A stretch of DNA of 61,665 nucleotides from Achromobacter insuavis (lineage in GTDB: Bacteria > Pseudomonadota > Gammaproteobacteria > Burkholderiales > Burkholderiaceae_B): the NCBI RefSeq assembly GCF_902859645.1, contig NZ_CADIJR010000038.1:1-61665 (forward strand), read 5' to 3'. Below the pieces are notes generated by a model that was not told the DNA's origin, did no database searches, and saw only the letters and a program-made list of their open reading frames with translations. Shown piece by piece: positions 53,769 to 61,665 of this stretch (position 1 is its first letter; every line of letters starts with the position of its first letter). Made by a program: the position numbers and the translations under genes.

Positions 53769-55021
53769 GGCTGGGTTTCCTCGCAGAGCAGGATGAACAG
53801 GAGCGCGATGACGGCGGCGTTTTTCAGCAGCGGGCCGAAGGGATGCCACAGGAATTCCGGCAGCGCGATGGCGATCACCGCGGAATACGCCAGCACCAGC
53901 GCGAGTTGCGCGGCCCATAGCCGCCGCCCCGGCCGCCACAGCGTGGCCAGGCCCAGCGCGGCGTCCAGCGCCGCGGCCAGGTAGAGGGCCGCCAGGGCCG
54001 CCGATCCGTGCAGGCCGACCGGCGCCAGCAGCGCCAGGCTGCCCGCGACCGGATAGACGAAGGCGCTGCACACGGCGGTCCAGAGCCAGATCAGCGCCAG
54101 CGCGCCGCGCAGCAGCGCGGGCCGCCAGGCCGCCAGGGCCTGCTGGCGCAACGCGGGCGCCTCGGCGGCGGGGATGAAGGTCTCCAGCCCCGCCGGCATC
54201 CGCCCCAGCGCCCGCGCCGTGGCGGACGGGTCGGCGCTGTTGCCCGCGCGCAGCATGCGCCAGGTGTCGCGCGTCAGCAGCGAACCGGGCACGCGATCGA
54301 GCAGCACGGCGCCGGCGCTGATCAGCGCGCCGGGCACGGCGAGGGTCCACGCGGCGGGGAACCCCAGCAATTGCCGGTAGGTCGCCAGCATGCGCTTGAA
54401 GCTGACTTCGGCGCCGCCCACCAGGTCCAGCACCGCCGGGGCGTCCGCCGCGCCGCGCACCAGCCGGACAACGACCTCGGCCAGTTCGTCGACGTGGATC
54501 GGCCGCAGCGCCTGCCGTCCGCCGGCGGGCAGCAGATGCAGCGGCAACGACGCCACGGCGCGGAAAAAGCGCGCCGACGCGCCGTGCGCGCCATAGACCA
54601 GCGCCGGCCGCAGGATGTGGTGCGCGATCGGCAAGGCGCGCAGATGGTCGTCGGCCGCGCGCTTGCTCTGGAAGTAGGGGGTATCGCCGCGCTGCGCGCC
54701 CAGCGCCGACAGTTGCAGCACCTGCCTGACGCCGGCCTGTGTCGCGGCCTGGAACAGCGCGATCGGCGCGCGGCGGTGGATGCGGTCGAAATCGCGGCCG
54801 CCGCCTTCGACCAGAATGCCGACCGCGTTGATGACGACGTGGATGCCGCGCAGGCGGTCCATCCAGTCGGCGGGGGCCGTGTCCGCCAGATAATCCACCG
54901 CGATCTCGTCCTGCCGCCGGGGCTGGCGCACGCCCCTGAGCACCCGGTGGCCATCGCGCGCCAGGGCCTCGCACAACGCCCGGCCGATGAAGCCGTTCGC
55001 GCCGCATACCAGGATGTTCAT
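53765..55021 (-). CDS. NAD(P)-binding SDR fused to a DoxX-like membrane domain
   Basis: A 418-residue two-part protein. Residues about 1-290 are an atypical short-chain dehydrogenase/epimerase fold (NILVCGANGFIGRALCEALARDGHRVLRGVR, VVINAVGILVEGGG, HHILRPALVYG). The C-terminal ~125 residues hold four hydrophobic helices of DoxX type (ALALIWLWTAVCSAFVYPVAGSLALLAPVG and onward). The fusion with DUF2269 next door suggests a membrane redox pair. ATTTCTG half-sites upstream link it to the GbsR-like regulator. Start 55021 follows a GGAGG. Confidence 0.87.
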   Translation of the reverse strand: MNILVCGANGFIGRALCEALARDGHRVLRGVRQPRRQDEIAVDYLADTAPADWMDRLRGIHVVINAVGILVEGGGRDFDRIHRRAPIALFQAATQAGVRQVLQLSALGAQRGDTPYFQSKRAADDHLRALPIAHHILRPALVYGAHGASARFFRAVASLPLHLLPAGGRQALRPIHVDELAEVVVRLVRGAADAPAVLDLVGGAEVSFKRMLATYRQLLGFPAAWTLAVPGALISAGAVLLDRVPGSLLTRDTWRMLRAGNSADPSATARALGRMPAGLETFIPAAEAPALRQQALAAWRPALLRGALALIWLWTAVCSAFVYPVAGSLALLAPVGLHGSAALAALYLAAALDAALGLATLWRPGRRLWAAQLALVLAYSAVIAIALPEFLWHPFGPLLKNAAVIALLFILLCEETQP

Positions 55022-55060
55022 GGATTCCGCCCTCCGTGAGTGTTCATCATCGATTCTTTT

Positions 55061-55089
55061 ATTTCTGATATTTCTGTACAGGCAGAAAT
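55061..55089. promoter_or_regulatory. GbsR-type operator upstream of the SDR-DoxX operon
   Basis: Half-sites ATTTCTG at 55061-55067 and 55070-55076 and the inverted CAGAAAT at 55083-55089 repeat the half-site found in the long palindrome before the regulator gene. The element lies 40-68 bases upstream of the SDR start. Confidence 0.7.
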
Positions 55090-55097
55090 TCGTGGAT

Positions 55098-55124
55098 AAA
55101 AAAAGGCGGGATCGAGGTCCCGCC
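55098..55124 (-). terminator. Rho-independent terminator of the GbsR-like gene
   Basis: On the minus strand GGCGGGA (55124-55118), a 6-base loop and TCCCGCC (55111-55105) are followed by seven T (55104-55098), starting six bases after the regulator's stop codon. It separates the regulator transcript from the SDR-DoxX operon downstream. Confidence 0.9.
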
Positions 55125-55130
55125 ATGTCG

Positions 55131-55661
55131 TCAGCCCTTGGTGCGGCGCATCGTCTTGCTGATCTTCGCGCCCATGCCGAGCGTCTTCATCAGGGTGTCG
55201 GGCTTCATGCGCAGCATCTCGTCCGACCAGGTGGTGAGGATCTCGAGGAAATCCAGTGTCTCGCGCACGCGCTGCGCCGTGAGCGGGGTTTCGTCGGCCA
55301 TCTCGGGGCTGGCCAGCGTATCGCGCAGCATGGTCAGCGTGGGATCGATCTCGCGTTGGCGCCGGCCCTCGACGATCAGCTTGAACAGCTCCCAGATGTC
55401 GGTGGAGGTTTCGAAGTGGTCGCGCCGGTCGTCCATGACGTGCACCACCTTGGCCAGGCGCCAGGCCTGCAATTCCTTGAGGCTGTTGCTGACGTTCGAG
55501 CGCGCCACGCCCAGGGTCTCGGCGATTTCCTCGGCCGGCGCGGGGCGGCCCAGCAGGTAGAGCAGGGCGTGGATCTGCGCCACGGTGCGGTTCACGCCCC
55601 AGCGCGAGCCCATTTCGCCCCAGTGCAGGATGAAGCGTTCGGCGATCGGTGTCAGTGTCAT
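55131..55661 (-). CDS. GbsR/MarR-like transcriptional regulator
   Basis: A 176-residue winged-helix protein of the GbsR type: IAERFILHWGEMGSRWGVNRTVAQIHALLYLLGRPAPAEEIAETLGVARSNVSNSLKELQAWRLAKVVHVMDDRRDHFET. The GWGVNRT-like lead and the SNVSNSLKEL recognition helix are family-typical. A perfect 38-bp palindrome just upstream and the same half-sites before the SDR-DoxX operon suggest autoregulation and control of that operon. The start at 55661 avoids translating the palindrome. Confidence 0.9.
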   Translation of the reverse strand: MTLTPIAERFILHWGEMGSRWGVNRTVAQIHALLYLLGRPAPAEEIAETLGVARSNVSNSLKELQAWRLAKVVHVMDDRRDHFETSTDIWELFKLIVEGRRQREIDPTLTMLRDTLASPEMADETPLTAQRVRETLDFLEILTTWSDEMLRMKPDTLMKTLGMGAKISKTMRRTKG

Positions 55662-55676
55662 GCGGCCACTGTAGGT

Positions 55677-55714
55677 ATTTCTGTTATTTCTGTCAAGACA
55701 GAAATAACAGAAAT
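55677..55714. promoter_or_regulatory. 38-bp perfect palindrome (autoregulatory operator)
   Basis: ATTTCTGTTATTTCTGTC (55677-55694), AA, then its exact reverse complement (55697-55714). Each arm contains ATTTCTG twice, ten bases apart, giving four half-sites. It lies between the divergent GbsR-like gene (start 55661) and the gene at 55740, so it can control both. Confidence 0.85.
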
Positions 55715-55739
55715 GAATTCGATCCGCTAAGCTGGCGCC

Positions 55740-56198
55740 ATGAACCAACAAGACTACCAGGCAGCGCTGCGGCGCGTGCTCGATGCCCACACCGACCGCG
55801 CGCTGCGCACCCTTCAAGGCCTGTTTCCGCGCCTGCCCGAGAAGGCGCGCGAGATCCAGTTCGGCATCTTTCCGGACCAGGACGGCGAAGGGACTTTCTC
55901 CATCGTCATCTGCCTGGATGGCCCCGACCTGTACGTGCTGAACAAGGCCATCGAAGGCCATCGGCACCTGTTCGACGTGGTGCACAAGGCAAGCGGCGTA
56001 TCGCCCAAGGTGCCGCTGTTCGCGCGCGAGCCGGGCTTCTGCGTGCAGGACGCCATCGCCGACACTGCGGCCGATTGGCTCGAAGCGCTGTGGGAGCAGG
56101 GCGGCCGCGCCGTGTCGCCGCTGCCGGCCTGCATCTATGCGGACGAGGATTACGGCGCCACCACGCCGCGCAGCCTGGCGGCGGACGCGGCGCGCTGA
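55740..56198 (+). CDS. Conserved-looking cytoplasmic protein, unknown function
   Basis: 152 residues, no signal peptide or membrane segment. An N-terminal helix (MNQQDYQAALRRVLDAHTDRALRTLQGLF) is followed by a beta-rich middle (REIQFGIFPDQDGEGTFSIVICLDGPDLYVLNKAI) and a helical end. I do not recognise the family with confidence. It is divergent from the GbsR-like gene across the long palindrome and ends three bases before the convergent GST stop. Confidence 0.72.
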   Translation: MNQQDYQAALRRVLDAHTDRALRTLQGLFPRLPEKAREIQFGIFPDQDGEGTFSIVICLDGPDLYVLNKAIEGHRHLFDVVHKASGVSPKVPLFAREPGFCVQDAIADTAADWLEALWEQGGRAVSPLPACIYADEDYGATTPRSLAADAAR

Positions 56199-56201
56199 AC
56201 C

Positions 56202-56825
56202 TTACTGGCTGGCGTCGGCCAGCGCGCGCTGCACCGCCGGCCGCGCCGCGACCCGCGCCAGGTAGGCGCCCAGCTTGGGGAACCGCGCCAGGTCGACGCC
56301 GTCGCCTTCCAGCCAGCTGCCGATGGTGTAGAGATAGGCGTCGGCCACGCTGAACTGTTCGCCCAGCGCCCACGGGCCGGCGATCTGCGATTCCAGGTAG
56401 GCGGCGCAGGCCGTCATAGTCTCGGGCACCTTGGCGCGCATGGCTTCGTGCGCGGCCGGGTCGTCGGCCCAGCGCGCGCCGCGCCGCTTGTGCGCGTGCG
56501 CCACGTGGGCGGTGGAGGCCAGATAGCTGTTCAGTTCCTGCAGGCGCGCGAAGGCGTAGGCGTCGCCCAGCGGCGCCAGGCTCGCCTGGGGAAAGGACTG
56601 CGCGACGAAGGCCAGCAGGGCCGGCGTCTCGGTCAGGACGCCATGCTCGGTGGCCAGCGCCGGCACCCGGCCCTTGGGATTGACGCGCAGGTATTCGGGG
56701 CTTTGCTGCTGTCCGGCGCTGAAGTCCAGCTTGACGACCTCGAAGTCGGCGCCGGCTTCATGCAGGGCGATATGGGTGGCCAGGGCGCAGGTGCCCGGCG
56801 CGGTGTAGAAGGTCCAGCGAGACAT
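56202..56825 (-). CDS. Beta-class glutathione S-transferase
   Basis: A 207-residue enzyme. The thioredoxin-like N-terminal half (TFYTAPGTCALATHIALHEAGADFEVVKLDF) has the beta-class catalytic Cys (Cys13), then NPKGRVPAL and ETPALLAFVAQSFP for glutathione binding. The helical half contains WALGEQFSVADAYLYTIGSWLEGDGVDL. It conjugates or reduces electrophiles with glutathione in the cytoplasm. Start 56825 has GAGGA upstream. Confidence 0.92.
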   Translation of the reverse strand: MSRWTFYTAPGTCALATHIALHEAGADFEVVKLDFSAGQQQSPEYLRVNPKGRVPALATEHGVLTETPALLAFVAQSFPQASLAPLGDAYAFARLQELNSYLASTAHVAHAHKRRGARWADDPAAHEAMRAKVPETMTACAAYLESQIAGPWALGEQFSVADAYLYTIGSWLEGDGVDLARFPKLGAYLARVAARPAVQRALADASQ

Positions 56826-56934
56826 GGGTGTCCTCAGGTGGCGAAGCGAAAGGGGAACAGCCATTATCGCCAGAACCGGCGCCGTTGGGCGGCGTTATCT
56901 TGCCGGCGGCCGGCCGGCCCGAGGCGCGGCGGCC

Positions 56935-57906
56935 TCAGCGCGCGCGAGCGGCCAGCGGCGTGCGCGCCAGGAAACGCTCGAACGCGGCCAGGTAGGCCAT
57001 TTCGACCGCGCTCAGCTTGCGCTGCCGGTGCCAGGCCAGGAACACGTCGATCTCGGCCACGCTCTCGTTGGGCGGCAGGCGCCGCAGCTCGCCGTTGACC
57101 ACGTCCTGCACGATCAGGTGCTCGGGCAGGAAGCTCAGGCCGATGCCGGCCACCACCATGCGCCGCACTTCCTCGATATGCGGCGAGGTGCCGACGATGC
57201 GCCCGGTGAAGCCCTGCTGGTCGCGGAAGATGGTCAGCGGCGACAGTGTGTCGCCGATCTGGTCGCTGGCGAAACAGACGAAATTCTGGTCCATCAGGTC
57301 TTCGATGCCGACGCGCGGCCGCGAGAACAGCGGATGACGGCGGCCGCACACCACCGCGTAGTGGTGGCGCAGGAACAGCCGGCGCTCCAGCGCCTCGACC
57401 GGCTTGCGGCACAGGCACAGCCCCAGGGCCGGCACGCGCTTGGAGAGCGCGTCGAGGATGTCGGCGCTGGGCAGCACCTCGATATGGAACTCGATCTTGG
57501 GATGGCGCTGGTGGAAGTCCGCCAGGAAATCGTCGTAGGCCGCGCTCTGGATGCGGCTCATGACCAGCAGCCGCAGCGTGCCCGCGACCTCGTCGCGTTC
57601 CTGCGAGGCGGCGGTCTCGATGCGCGCCATGGTGCCGTACATGTCGCGGGCGACGGCGTAGATCTCTTCGCCCAGGCCGGTCAGGCGGAATTCGCCGTTG
57701 CGGCGATGCAGCAGCATGCCGCCGACCGCGTCCTCGAGCCGCTTGAGCGCCTGGCTGACCGCCGGCTGGCTCAGGTGCAGGGCCTGCGCCGCCCGGCCCA
57801 CGCCGCGCGCCTGCACCACGAACATGAAGGTGCGCAGCAGGTTCCAGTCCATGCGCTCGGGCGCGAGCGAGAGGGTATTGGCGGGTCGGGCGGGGGCAGA
57901 GGACAT
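56935..57906 (-). CDS. LysR-family transcriptional regulator
   Basis: A 323-residue regulator; the winged helix is MDWNLLRTFMFVVQARGVGRAAQALHLSQPAVSQALKRLEDAVGG, preceded by an 18-residue extension, so an internal start at MDWNLL is possible. It lies 67 bp downstream of the deacetylase gene on the same strand and may be part of the transporter-deacetylase operon that it regulates. Confidence 0.92.
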   Translation of the reverse strand: MSSAPARPANTLSLAPERMDWNLLRTFMFVVQARGVGRAAQALHLSQPAVSQALKRLEDAVGGMLLHRRNGEFRLTGLGEEIYAVARDMYGTMARIETAASQERDEVAGTLRLLVMSRIQSAAYDDFLADFHQRHPKIEFHIEVLPSADILDALSKRVPALGLCLCRKPVEALERRLFLRHHYAVVCGRRHPLFSRPRVGIEDLMDQNFVCFASDQIGDTLSPLTIFRDQQGFTGRIVGTSPHIEEVRRMVVAGIGLSFLPEHLIVQDVVNGELRRLPPNESVAEIDVFLAWHRQRKLSAVEMAYLAAFERFLARTPLAARAR

Positions 57907-57973
57907 GGGTGGCCGGGGCGATGGCTGCGAAAGGGGCGGGCCGGCGCCCGCCGCCGCGGCCCCGCGCCTGGAT

Positions 57974-58993
57974 TCAGGCGCCGGCCAGCCCCGCGAAGAA
58001 ACGCGCTGCGTTGGATTCCAAGCCCTCGATATAGTAGCCGCCTTCCTGCACGATCAAGGTCGGCAGCTTCAGGCCGGCGACCTCGCGGCCGAGCCGCTCG
58101 AAGCCGTCTTCCGTGACCGCCACCATGGCCTGCGGGTCCTTCTCGAAGATGTCGAAGCCGAGCGACAGCACCAGCGCATCAGGCTGGAATTGCTCGATCG
58201 CGGCGCGCGCCTCGCGCAGGCGGTCGAAGAACACCGACTCGGGCGAACCGTGCGGCATCGGCAGGTTGAGGTTGTAGCCGTAGCCTTCGCCCGCGCCGCG
58301 CTCGTCCTCGAAACCGGCCACCACGGGATAGAAATTCTCGGGGTCGCCGTGGATCGACACGTACAGCACGTCGCTGCGCTCGTAGAAGATGTCCTGGATG
58401 CCCTGGCCGTGGTGCATGTCGGTGTCCAGGATGGCGACGCGGCCGAAAGTGTCGCGCAGGCGTTGCGCGGCGATGGCGGCATTGTTCAGGTAACAGAAGC
58501 CGCCGGCCGCGTCGCGGCGCGCATGGTGGCCGGGCGGGCGGCAGATGGCGTAGGCGTGGCGGTCGCCGGCCGCGATGCGGTCGGCGCCGGCGATGGCGCA
58601 CTGCGCCGACCAGTAGGCCGAGTGCCAGGTGTGCGGCCCCACCGGGCAGCTGCCGTCGGCCAGGTAGCGCGCGGCCTGCGCCAGCACGCCGCGCAGCGCG
58701 TTGGGTTCGCGCACGAAGACGTTGGAGACGACCTCGTCGCCCCAATCCTCGGGCAGTTTCTTCCAGTCGGCGTGGGCGTTCTGCAGGAAGCGCAGGTAGG
58801 CGGGCGTGTGCACCGCCTCGAGCGCGGCGCTGCCGTGGTCGGCCGGCGCCTGCACGTCGAAGCCCAGGGCGCGCGCGGCATGCGCCAGCGCGTCCAGGCG
58901 CGACGGCACTTCCTGCGGCGTGCGCATCTTGCCGCGCGAGAAGTAGGTCTGCGGATGGTGCAGTTTCTGGTCGTCGTGGAAGTACGCCTTCAT
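57974..58993 (-). CDS. Acetylpolyamine amidohydrolase-like deacetylase (class II HDAC fold)
   Basis: A 339-residue zinc hydrolase. The His pair His156-His157 in RPPGHHARR, zinc ligands Asp192 and His194 in ILDTDMHHGQGIQDIF, Asp281 in LSLGFDIFEKDP, and GGYYIEGLESN near the end match bacterial acetylpolyamine amidohydrolase, including its full-length spacing. It removes acetyl groups from acetylated polyamines or similar amides, probably in the cytoplasm. Its start overlaps the MHS transporter stop by four bases, suggesting that the transporter brings in its substrate. Confidence 0.92.
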   Translation of the reverse strand: MKAYFHDDQKLHHPQTYFSRGKMRTPQEVPSRLDALAHAARALGFDVQAPADHGSAALEAVHTPAYLRFLQNAHADWKKLPEDWGDEVVSNVFVREPNALRGVLAQAARYLADGSCPVGPHTWHSAYWSAQCAIAGADRIAAGDRHAYAICRPPGHHARRDAAGGFCYLNNAAIAAQRLRDTFGRVAILDTDMHHGQGIQDIFYERSDVLYVSIHGDPENFYPVVAGFEDERGAGEGYGYNLNLPMPHGSPESVFFDRLREARAAIEQFQPDALVLSLGFDIFEKDPQAMVAVTEDGFERLGREVAGLKLPTLIVQEGGYYIEGLESNAARFFAGLAGA

Positions 58994-60315
58994 GCTTGTT
59001 GAACCTCGGGTTGGAGTTGGACATGGCGCTGGCGGTAGGCGCCCAGCGACAGCACGGATACCAGCGACAGCAGCGAGATCGCCGAGAACAGCAGCGCCAG
59101 CGGCCACCACTGGCCCTTGAAATTCTCGGCCAGCACCGTGCCCAGCATCGGCGTCAGGCCGCCGAAGATGGCGCCCGACAGCTGGTACGCCATGGAGATC
59201 CCGGTGTAGCGGATCGCCGTGGGGAAGCTGTCGCTGACGAAGCCGGCGATCACCGCATAATAGGCGCCCATGAACAGCACCGCCACGCCAATGCCCAGCG
59301 TGATCGCGCCGAGCGAGCCCAGGTCCACCAGGTTGAACATGGCGTAGGGCGTGAAGACCGAGATCAGCGCCGTGGCGCCCAGGAAGCGCAGGTTGCCGAC
59401 GCGGCTGGCGATATACGCCGCCAGCGGCGTGATGAAGAACTGCATGATCGACACCACCAGCAGGCAGTCCAGGATGACCGCGCGGTTCAGGCCCACGTAT
59501 TGGGTGGTGTAGGCGATCATGAAGGTGCTGGTGAAATAGAACCCGGCGATGCCCAGCACGTTGGCGCCCACGGCCAGCGCCAGCAGGCGCGGCGCGCCCG
59601 TCAGCACTTGCGCCAGCGGCGCCCGCGCCGGCTTGGCGCGCTTGGCCTGGGCCTGCTTTTCCTCCAGGAAGTCGGGCGACTCGTTGACGCTCAGGCGGAT
59701 CACGAAACCCACCAGCAGCAGCACCGCCGAGAACAGGAACGGCACGCGCCAGCCCCAGCTGAGGAAGGCGGCGTCGTCCAGGCCGGTCACCAGCTTGAAC
59801 ATCAGCATCGACAGGATCAGGCCCGCCGGACTGCCGAGCTGCGCGAACGAGGCGAAGAAGGTGCGTTTGCTCTTGTCGGGCGAATGCTCGCCCGCCATCA
59901 GCACCGCGCCGCCCCATTCGCCGCCCACCGCCACGCCCTGCACGATGCGCAACAGCACCAGCAGCACCGGCGCCCAGACGCCGATCGAGGCATAGGTCGG
60001 CAGCAGGCCGATCAGCACCGTCACGGTGCCCATCATCAACAGCGTGATGACCAGCGATTTCTTGCGGCCGATGCGGTCGCCGATGTGGCCGAACAGGGCG
60101 CCGCCCAGCGGCCGCGCGAAGAAGCCCACGGCGAAGGTGCCGAAGGCGGCCAGCGTGCCGTAGAAGCCGGTGGCCGACGGGAAGAACAGTTTGCCGAACA
60201 CCAGCGCGGCGGCGGTGGCGTAGATATAAAAGTCGTACCACTCGATCATCGTACCGATGAATGCGGCGGTCGACGCGCGCACCGGCTGGTGGCCCGTCTT
60301 GGTATTTCCCCTCAT
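58990..60315 (-). CDS. MFS transporter, metabolite:H+ symporter (MHS) type
   Basis: A 441-residue transporter with 12 membrane helices. MHS features are IGTMIEWYDFYIYATAAALVFGKLFFP in helix 1, the MFS motif GHIGDRIGRKKSLV, RIVQGVAVGGEWGGAVLMAGEHSP and the central loop NESPDFLEEKQAQAKRAKPA. Relatives (ProP, ShiA, KgtP) move zwitterions or organic acids. An AGAGAG precedes the start. The gene is first of a set with the deacetylase and LysR genes. Confidence 0.92.
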   Translation of the reverse strand: MRGNTKTGHQPVRASTAAFIGTMIEWYDFYIYATAAALVFGKLFFPSATGFYGTLAAFGTFAVGFFARPLGGALFGHIGDRIGRKKSLVITLLMMGTVTVLIGLLPTYASIGVWAPVLLVLLRIVQGVAVGGEWGGAVLMAGEHSPDKSKRTFFASFAQLGSPAGLILSMLMFKLVTGLDDAAFLSWGWRVPFLFSAVLLLVGFVIRLSVNESPDFLEEKQAQAKRAKPARAPLAQVLTGAPRLLALAVGANVLGIAGFYFTSTFMIAYTTQYVGLNRAVILDCLLVVSIMQFFITPLAAYIASRVGNLRFLGATALISVFTPYAMFNLVDLGSLGAITLGIGVAVLFMGAYYAVIAGFVSDSFPTAIRYTGISMAYQLSGAIFGGLTPMLGTVLAENFKGQWWPLALLFSAISLLSLVSVLSLGAYRQRHVQLQPEVQQA

Positions 60316-60377
60316 GAATTTTCTCTCTGTAGATGGATTGAGGTTGCTGCGTAGATCGTTATACGCGCGCCCCTGCT

Positions 60378-60414
60378 ATAAGAAAAATTCTGAATTCTTA
60401 TCCGCGAAATTCAG
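60378..60414. promoter_or_regulatory. AT-rich inverted repeats upstream of the MHS transporter
   Basis: ATAAGAA (60378-60384) and TTCTTAT (60395-60401) form a 7-bp inverted repeat with a 10-base spacer. It overlaps CTGAATT (60390-60396) and AATTCAG (60408-60414), spacer 11. They lie about 65-100 bases upstream of the transporter start, the range expected for a LysR-type or other operator. The remaining part of 60316-60476 holds nothing else recognised. Confidence 0.45.
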
Positions 60415-60476
60415 CGAATTTATGAGTGGAAACCCTAGTGTTGAGCGACGATGCGCGCACGGGGCCGTGCGGCGCG

Positions 60477-61436
60477 TCAGCGCGCCGGCCGCCAATCCGG
60501 CTGGCAGTTGGCCGCCGGACGCAGCTCGTTGGCCGTCGCCAGGCGCAACGACGGCTTGGCGCCGGCCGCATAGACCAGATTGCGCGCCCGCCACACGGCC
60601 AGTTCGGTGTAGGGCACCTGCGCCGACGAGGCGCCGCCGGTTCCCCAGAAGTCCATGCCGGGCGCGTCGAGGCAGACGTCGCGCGCGGCCACGCTGGCCA
60701 GTTCGCGGCCCGTGGCCAGGTCCACCGCGCGAAAGCGCAGCGCCGTGGGCCGCGCGCGCCGCTCGGCGGCGATCACCACCGGCGTGCCGTTGGCCGTCTG
60801 GCCCATGCTGGCCGGCTTGACCGTCTGCACTTCCTGGCCGCGCGGCACCAGCAGGAAGGCCACGCCATTGTCGATATCCAGGAGGCGGCCGGGGCCCAGC
60901 TTGACGACCTGGAAGGGCTCGTGGCGGATCAGGGTGGTTTCATACCAGGCGTTCTCGTAGCGGGTCCAGCCGGGCTCGCCGGCGTCCAGGAACACCAGGC
61001 CGCCCATGCTGTCGCCTTCCTTCTGCACCGGGATGTCGCGGATGCGCAGATCGCCGCCGCCGACGTCCAGGTACAGCAGGTTGCCGTGGCCGGCGGTGCG
61101 GGTGACGAAGGCCAGCACGCCATTGGGATTGATGGCCTTGGCGGGGCCGCAGAAATAGTCGCGCGCGCGGCGCGGATCGTCAGCGGGCAGGAAGCGTTCG
61201 CCCAGCTTGACGCCCTTGCCGCAAAGCGGCTGGCGCTGGTAGGTCAGGGTGTATTGGCTGGCGTTGCGCCGTCTGCCTTCCTGGTAGTCCTGGAAGCCGA
61301 TGTCGGTTTCCTCGACGCGCAGCCCTTTGTCGTTGTAGATGGTGCGGGCCGGCAGCGGCCCGGCCATGGCGGCCAGGGCCAGCGACAACAGGGCGGGGGC
61401 CAGGAACCACCGCGGGCGAGCCAGGGGATTGCGCAT
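60477..61436 (-). CDS. Exported protein of unknown function
   Basis: A 319-residue protein with a signal peptide (RPRWFLAPALLSLALAAMAGPLPARTI). The mature part is beta-rich with repeated strand-turn patterns (GNLLYLDVGGGDLRIRDIP, GRLLDIDNGVAFLLVPRG, GTPVVIAAERRARPTALRFRAVD), suggesting a beta-propeller-like or sheet fold, and has several Cys that could form disulfides. I do not recognise the family. Start 61436 (MRNPLARPRW) is chosen; ATG 61448 is possible. Neither has a strong RBS. Confidence 0.75.
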   Translation of the reverse strand: MRNPLARPRWFLAPALLSLALAAMAGPLPARTIYNDKGLRVEETDIGFQDYQEGRRRNASQYTLTYQRQPLCGKGVKLGERFLPADDPRRARDYFCGPAKAINPNGVLAFVTRTAGHGNLLYLDVGGGDLRIRDIPVQKEGDSMGGLVFLDAGEPGWTRYENAWYETTLIRHEPFQVVKLGPGRLLDIDNGVAFLLVPRGQEVQTVKPASMGQTANGTPVVIAAERRARPTALRFRAVDLATGRELASVAARDVCLDAPGMDFWGTGGASSAQVPYTELAVWRARNLVYAAGAKPSLRLATANELRPAANCQPDWRPAR

Positions 61437-61555
61437 GTTTCTTGTCATCATCCGATAGCCGATGGGGCACCTTAGCACAATGACGGAGGCGGCCGACCCG
61501 CGCCGGAAAGCGCGCGGCCGGGCGGCGGCGGGTGCGACCGCGCCGGCCGCCGCGC

Positions 61556-61582
61556 AAAAAAAACCCTCCCGGAGCGGGAGGG
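61556..61582 (-). terminator. Rho-independent terminator of the right-edge gene
   Basis: On the minus strand CCCTCCCG, loop CTC, CGGGAGGG (61582-61564), then eight T (61563-61556). It begins 12 bases after the stop codon of the gene cut by the right edge. Confidence 0.9.
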
Positions 61583-61594
61583 CGGGTCAGGCCG

Positions 61595-61665
61595 TTACAG
61601 CGCCTGCATTTCGGGATTGGCGTTGCGGGCCGGCGCCGGCTGGGCCGGCGCGGGCGTGGCCGGCG
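61595..61665 (-). CDS. C-terminal end of a gene cut by the right window edge
   Basis: Reading the minus strand inward from the edge gives PATPAPAQPAPARNANPEMQAL and a TAA stop at 61597-61595, followed by a strong terminator. The Pro/Ala-rich tail suggests a flexible C-terminus. Only 22 codons are visible, so the product cannot be named. Confidence 0.6.
   Translation of the reverse strand, partial: PATPAPAQPAPARNANPEMQAL

Overview
The window reads as GC-rich chromosome of a betaproteobacterium of the Alcaligenaceae type (Achromobacter or Bordetella). The evidence is two Bug/TctC tricarboxylate-type binding proteins, a SoxR/DoxX pair, many LysR, TetR and GntR regulators beside small catabolic operons, and very GC-rich codon usage. 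The genus is inferred from gene style, not from a marker gene. No rRNA, tRNA, CRISPR array, insertion sequence or prophage block was seen. Both edges cut genes: a GspC-like gene on the left and the 3' end of an unknown minus-strand gene on the right.

Layout. 1-8 kb: GspC-like fragment, an NTF2-like protein with its TetR repressor (two palindromic operators), a 49-residue ORF behind a long leader, two membrane diguanylate cyclases, soxR with a canonical sox box facing a DoxX gene, and a lone tyrosine recombinase. 8-13 kb: two LysR genes around an opine dehydrogenase / Bug receptor / 2-hydroxyacid dehydrogenase operon. 13-21.6 kb: the most unusual block, a tightly coupled minus-strand operon of TonB-dependent receptor, periplasmic binding protein, FecCD permease, ATPase, a C-type-lectin/FGE-fold protein of the diversity-generating-retroelement (DGR) target type, and an MmgE/PrpD enzyme. 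It has a sigma70-like promoter overlapped by a TetR-type palindrome. 21.8-29.8 kb: a KfrA-like coiled-coil protein, AI-2E family transporter, cystathionine beta-lyase, a pseudouridine-synthase homologue with Glu at the catalytic Asp position, LD-carboxypeptidase, a zinc metallopeptidase and an apparently exported SAM methyltransferase.

29.8-42.3 kb: an APC permease and an XRE-cupin regulator next to a D-amino-acid/peptide operon (DadA-like oxidase, RidA, M81 peptidase, dppABCDF-type importer, N-acyl-D-amino-acid deacylase). The parts fit together: import of D-residue peptides, hydrolysis or deacylation, oxidation to an imine, and RidA-assisted deamination. 42.5-53.2 kb: a lipoprotein and small membrane protein, then a GntR regulator facing a ten-gene aromatic-type catabolic operon (FAH-family hydrolase, OCD-family enzyme, bicupin, Rieske oxygenase beta and alpha, Rieske ferredoxin, FAD reductase, NTF2-like protein, HpaH-type hydratase, Bug receptor). 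Four TTGCATGC-type sites lie in the control region. 53.3-61.7 kb: a DUF2269 / SDR-DoxX pair controlled by a GbsR-like regulator with shared ATTTCTG half-sites, a beta-class GST, a LysR gene, an acetylpolyamine-amidohydrolase-like deacetylase coupled to an MHS-type transporter, and an exported protein of unknown function.

All functions are inferred from reading the translated sequence; no database search was run.
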